Positions 58,371-64,000 of a stretch of 64,000 bases of DNA are shown piece by piece (the first letter of the stretch is position 1; the number at the start of each line of letters is the position of its first letter). A program made the position numbers and the translations under genes. Under the pieces are notes generated by a model. The model did no database searches. It was not told the DNA's origin and saw nothing but the letters and a program-made list of their open reading frames with translations. The stretch is from Aphelocoma coerulescens (taxonomy: Eukaryota; Chordata; Aves; Passeriformes; Corvidae), in assembly GCF_041296385.1 (NCBI RefSeq), contig NC_091014.1, positions 21,551,578 through 21,615,577 on the forward strand, read 5' to 3'.

Positions 58371-61300
58371 GTATGTCATCTTAGAGGCTGCAAAAATTTA
58401 CTGATTTACAGTAATCCCAGCTTAGTTGTTCCAATGGGTAATAAATGTTCCCTTAGAATTCCTTTGCCTTGTGATTTTCGTGTTAGGTCTCGTTGTGCTT
58501 CTGTTGCTCTAATAAGCTAAGGAAACATCCAAACCCTTATTTTAAAAATGTATTTTTAAGAAATCCAATTTTGGAACCTTCTTGCGGTTTGTTAATAACA
58601 TTTCTTGGCTTCATATATTCTTAAATACTGACATTGGACTCAGATTCCAATATCTGAATTACAATGTCAGCTGACAGAAGGTATGGATTTTTCAGAAATT
58701 CTCTCTCCGAAAACAGAAGACAAAGAGAAGACGTTAACAATTTCTATAACTGTATGCTCAAAAATAATCTTACAGCAAACATGAGATGTTTCATTACAAT
58801 TTGACTTTTAAAAGGTTTTATTGCTAAAATTTTTAATATATGATGTCACCAAAGATGCAAAAAACATATTAAATTTGAACTCAAATCATGTATATTTAAA
58901 AACTCAAGAGAAATGTAATGAAAACCAAAACATCTTCATCTTCTTTTCTAAAATTCTTTTCTTATTTAAACTTCACCTCCCTCTGAGAATGGAGAATGTT
59001 GAATTTTCTGATGAAGAATGTCAGGAAAAAAATTGCAATTAGCTCATCTCAGTTGGGCAGTATACAATTGTCCTACTTGTTACAGATTCATTCTTATTTA
59101 CACATCTGAAGATCATACTAGCCCTAATAATCACACAGTCATGTTATGAGTTTATTTTTAGTTGTGTATTTCCCTTATACCAGAGTTCTTCTCTAAGTCA
59201 TTGAATTACAGGATACTGCTTTTCCAGATCTGGATGTTTGACCTATATTCTTTGTTTGAATGAAACTAGTACTTCAAGCACCACAGTTTCTGTGTGGAAC
59301 TGACCCATTCTTATCACTTCTGGCATGCTGCCAGAGTTTGTACACTAGCTGCAGTGATTCTTTTGTATTCACTTCAATAATAAAGGTATTTCTCATAGTT
59401 GAGCCAAGAATAAAAAATTCTGTGCAACACCATTTGAAATACTTCTGTTTAGAAATGTATAAACCCAATTTTCAGTTGAAATCCATTTTATATTCAAGAA
59501 TCTGCAAGTAGGTGATGAACTCGATACTCTAATGAAGTTTTTTCATCTTATTTTTCTTATAACTCTATACTTGTTTTTAAACAGAAGGTCCTTCACCACG
59601 ATGTAAAATAGTTTGTCAAAGCCTGCTATGTCAGTATAATTTACTTTATCACCTAAACTTCTAATCTAATGATATTTGTGTGACAAAGCCTGTTTAATAT
59701 AATTCTTACTGAATGACCTTAATTATGCTACCATACTCATGGCAAATGGCATCCCTATCAGCCTTCCATCACTTTGTGAGCAATCAATACCAGTCTACCC
59801 CTTTAGGTCATCCCTTTTAACCTTCTTAATATCTAATTAACTTTTTGCCATTTTTTCCTTCTTTCCACATTATACCAATATTTCCTAAAAATCAATGTTA
59901 ATCTTCTCCCAAACTTTCTTGTATTGAAGAAACTCAAGGATAAGGCTCTTCTAGCTCCTGTGGCATGCTGAGGCTGTCTGAACTATTCACACACATTGTA
60001 TTCTCAGATGCTGGGAGGCTGTTTGAGCTACAGTTGTGTTACACCTGGACATACACAATGGGGAAAGGTGTTTCAGGTGAAACTTTATACTTGTTTGGCT
60101 GTAATTTGGAGAAACGGCTTCGACTGTACCTCTGTAAAGTCTTAGAGTGGTCTTGGTAAGACCTTACACGTTTGCCTCTCATGTTTGATGGCACATGATC
60201 GGCCGGACAGAAGGGTAAAGCAGCATGAGTAAGGCAGCCTGTGGTAAGTCCCTGAGCATGGCCCCAAGCTGGGAGACAAGAACTGTCCTGTGTCCCAGCT
60301 CACTCTGCCATGCCTGTTCTTTGGGACTTTGTGTACCTTTCACGTAACAAACTTGCTGCTTCCCGTTCTGAAAAACAAAAGGTGGCATCTATGCTTGTTT
60401 GTTATATATAAAATAGCTGAAAATTTTATAAATAATTTTACAATTTTAAAAACAGTTTTACAGTTTAAAAATTGTACAATTATATTCAGTCTGGTCAGGC
60501 TTCTGAGCTACAGCCCACTACCTCAGCCATGGTAGGAAAAGAGGAAAAACATGCAGTCACTAACTGTGTGTGTGTGCATGCTTGGAGAACCTGACTGAGG
60601 ACTGTCTTTCACAACAAAGGCATGCAGACAGTAGGGGAGAGGAATTTACTTTACTTTGAGTTCTAATAAGCTTTTTGATACTTTTCAGCCTTGTATTTGG
60701 TTTGAGCCACTGCAGCAAGGACCTTTGCTGTGGTAAATTAAGGTATTCTCACTGACACCTGCAATTTGAGATTGCTAAGAAGATGACACTAAAAAGACAC
60801 CAGGTAACTGATGGCCCTATCAGAACAGGTAGGCTAATATGTAAAAGCCAAACATGTACAGCACAAAGTCAGCACATGGCAGAAATGTACGACGATTTTC
60901 CGGTTTTCTTACTGTTTTTATGAACCATACATATACTGGTTTCTTAATCTCCTCTGGCCTGAGGAACTGGACTTGTGACTTGTTAAAACTACAAAGAAAG
61001 TTTGTTAAGGAAAACAAATCCATTTTAGTCATGAATATCTAAATTGATCACAGCATCATGTGTTGCACATGACAGAAAGGATGATTGACCAGATAAAGAT
61101 TGCATGCTATGCTTTGGACTTCAGAATGTGCATAAAGTGTTTGCTTTACAATGCACAGGATTTAAATGTTCAGATCTTCAAAGGTCCAGTATTCCTGAAG
61201 CACATGAGATCAAATTATTATTTTAGTAAACTGAGAAGACAACAGAAAAAAAAGCCTTAGGCTGGTTGGCCAAGTTCCTATTGATTTCCAGCTGGCAAGT

Positions 61301-64000
61301 TGATATCATCTCCTTCCTCCTGCTCACATAATGCAGACGCTAAAAAATTATGTCTTGCTTTCTGTTTCATGATTGAGTTTGATTTCTTTGAGTGTCTATT
61401 GTAGCAAATGTGTGCGATATCAGCCTTTGTGACATTAAAAAAAAAATCAAATTTTCCGTATGTAAAATTGGATATAATTTCATCTTTGACTTCACTATTT
61501 CACTAGTACATATCTGTGAAAGAAATGTGAGATCCTTTGGATACTTTGAGGGCAGTAGTATGCAAAGCTATCATTGTCACAGAATATTTCAACTTGTTTT
61601 ATTATACTCTAGTCTTCATCTGCCCATTTTGTATCAGCTGTGGAACTGTGTATGTCATCTGGCTTGGGAATATATTTGCTGTGATTACACTTGCCATGGG
61701 TTTGCCAAGCTAAACAGAAATTGGCAAAAGCCTTCTCCATCCTGTGCCCAAACCAGACTGCTGTGGTAAGCACTTAGTCATGTCATTGTTTAGATGCTTA
61801 TTTTGCTTACAAATCTCATTGGGTGGGCTTTCACTCTAAAACTAGTGGATTTTCTCAGAAAGACCCATGAACAGATTTCTCTGTCCATACAGCTGTAAAC
61901 TATTGTATGGTCCAATTGACCTTAAAAAGAGAGTGAAATTTGAGGCAGCCACATCTAAATTGTATTCCCACTTCCCACAGGCTTTGCAGTGTGCAGCTGC
62001 AGAACTAGGTTCCATGCTCTGGCATGGAATGTTTTCCATAACATTTTATTAGCATAGTAAAATATATAGGTGAACTTGTGCTTTCATCTGGTTATCACCT
62101 CTAACTAGTTGATATTTACTGCTGCTGACAGTATCTTCTCAGTACACCAAAGTCCAGAAGCAAGGTAAAAGAGTGCTCTTCCTAATGTGGGATTTGGTTA
62201 TTATATAGGTTTATTTCAGTTGCTAAAACTTTGTCACCTCTTTCCATTTAAGAAGCTACAGTGTGTCTGCTGGCCTCTTGCTACCACTCCAGAGAAGTGA
62301 ATGTCTCCCGTGTAGCCAGTGGTGATCTCCCACCTGCCCCTCCCTTGGACAGGACAAACATTCCTGGACACCTTTTACAGTTGGATAATTGGACTGAGCT
62401 CTTGGTGCCTTTTATCCAAACGTCCCTGCCCAATGGCTGCTTAACCTTGAGGATTTCTAAATGCCTTTGGAGATCCTCTGCATCTCAGTCTGCAGTGCTG
62501 CTTCCCTACCAAAGCTTCAGTGCATCCCCAAAATAGGCAGAAGAGCATGCAAAATCCCTTGAAATGAGCCTGCCTGGCACACTGCCAAAACTGTCTCCCT
62601 CCCAAGTGGTAATTATGTGTAAAGTGTTTCTAATGGACCTCTCATACCTGGAGCACTCACCCAGGAGGCACAGACATGCATGGGATGCTCTCTTCCAACT
62701 GAGGGACTTCAGGCTCACAGCCCCTCTGCTGTAGCAAAGCACTGTAGCCATGGAGCAGCATGAAGTCTGCTGGTGAAACCAGGAGGGTGTGGCTCAGCAG
62801 CCTGACAAGGATTTTGCTGTGAAGAGGCAGAATGCAGTGGAATGGGGAGAGCAGGATTCTCACCACTGTTCAGGAGTCTTCTTCCACTGAGTGACCTATC
62901 TCAAGTTATGGAAGGACCTCAGGTATCTGACTCTGAATTTCATTCTGGAAGTCAGCCTAAACGTTAGGTGTTGGCACCTTTAAATCTTTCATTGGATCTA
63001 ACCCAAAAAAGGTAGAAAAAATATCTGAACTGTTCTTCTATACCTCTAATGATTTCATACGTATTTTTGCAATTGTTCACCCTGTAATGTTGATGGGTAA
63101 ATGTCAGTGCTGACAGCTCTTGTGATTTGGGCCATAACTCTTGTGAAATATGTGACCGTTTGTAAAGACCTGGAAGGTGAATGAAAACCAGGATGCACTA
63201 AGTTTCCATTAAAAAAATAAAATAAAAAAATATTTTTCTTTAGTTGGTATAAAAACCTTGAGAATTTGTCTTTAGTGGAAAGCTGAGGCCGAGAAGACAA
63301 ATAAGACTCCAAGTATAATAAATGACCAACATTCCTAATTTCAGCTAATACAACTCTGAGCCCTGACATGATTTTTTGATTGAATTGTAGCTGCAGAACT
63401 GAACCTGGCAGAGTTATAGAACAGTCTGCTGAACATTAGAAGTGGTAAATGGATGATGTGGGTATCAGACTGATCAGGCTCGAAAACAAGAAATCTCTCA
63501 GGTCATTCCAGAATAGATAAATTATTCATTCATGTGGCATTACAGATCACTTAATCACATATAAACTACTGTCTAGAAAACTTTTAAATGAGGCTTTATT
63601 GCAAGCCTAAAAGGCCTGGTAACTTTTTCAACTCTAAGAGAATATTTCAGCTTGAGTTTTGCAAGGAGTCAGCGTCCATATACAAGTTTTCTGCTTTCCA
63701 CCACTATTTTACATCATTTTCATTTCATGCTTTTTTCTACTGAAGAATTATTGTGTTATATGGCACATGCAGGCACTGTGGTTTCAAATACAATGCATCA
63801 GGATGTAGTAGTGTTGTTAGTACCAAGTATGTCCTCAATATCTGCTGAGGACTGCATAACTTTTAAATTAAAAAAAAAATTGTTAAACCCCTCTAGTCTT
63901 TATGCAAGCAAGTAGTACCAGCAGATTAAAACATGTTCTTTTAGCAAAGCCATTTCTCAAAGCAAGGTTGTTAATGGATGCAAATGTAATAACCTGGGGC
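58371..64000. other. Intergenic DNA to the end of the window, no gene recognised
   Basis: AT-rich. A stretch at about 59,580-59,720 faintly resembles old CR1 sequence (TTTGTCAAAGCCTGCTATGT, GTGACAAAGCCTGTTTAATA) but is too diverged to call. No supported exon or RNA gene. Confidence 0.45.

Noticed and set aside
59580..59720. Faint similarity to an old CR1 internal region
   Set aside because: Too few matching blocks to support a call by eye.
62260..62960. GC-neutral block with open frames on both strands
   Set aside because: No domain, splice structure or repeat family could be recognised.
43166..64000. Search for GRM8 coding sequence, the next gene expected from the human order
   Set aside because: No recognisable GRM8 coding exon was seen, so the gene is not annotated here; only possible upstream promoter patches are noted.

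Overview
The window reads as nuclear DNA from a bird, probably a passerine. It is AT-rich, with long introns and intergenic stretches. The repeats are CR1 LINEs of different ages and retroviral long terminal repeats (LTRs) of types I associate with songbird genomes. One protein gene can be fully supported: ZNF800, a C2H2 zinc-finger protein, on the + strand. Its four coding exons join in frame to 686 codons plus a stop. The bird and repeat-family calls rest on recognition of sequence patterns, not on a database search.

Layout: 1-28.7 kb is gene-poor upstream DNA. It holds three solo LTRs: 2.4-3.0 kb (+), 19.8-20.4 kb (-) and 26.2-27.3 kb (-), the last one inside an older CR1. It also holds young CR1 copies at 8.4-9.4, 16.8-17.1 and 22.95-23.8 kb, and a cluster of very old CR1 remains from 13.8 to 17.7 kb. 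Around 6.1-8.2 kb the minus strand carries two exon-like open segments with good splice signals that I cannot assign; one has a frame break. A CpG island at 28.74-29.87 kb is the ZNF800 promoter, with NRF1- and ETS-type sites and a predicted non-coding first exon. ZNF800 coding exons lie at 29,865-29,925, 32,220-32,315, 35,736-35,879 and 38,284-40,043. A 3.1 kb 3' UTR ends at poly(A) signals near 42,975 and 43,139.

From 43.2 to 64 kb I see no protein gene. In human the next gene downstream in this orientation is GRM8, and none of its coding sequence was recognised here. Three things stand out in this flank. A small GC-rich island at 48.3-48.5 kb contains an exact match to a published CTCF core consensus, and beside it are a 28-bp perfect palindrome and a hairpin. 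A second GC-rich, CpG-containing patch with a G-quadruplex run lies at 57.6-58.3 kb. Old CR1 fragments lie near 51.8 and 53.9-54.95 kb.

The most distinctive coding feature is a six-copy 12-bp tandem repeat inside ZNF800 (39,360-39,431) that adds a Lys-Ser-Thr-X array to the linker between fingers 4 and 5. No clearly new biological system was found. The best leads are this repeat, the unassigned exon-like segments near 6-8 kb, and the CTCF/palindrome site at 48 kb.
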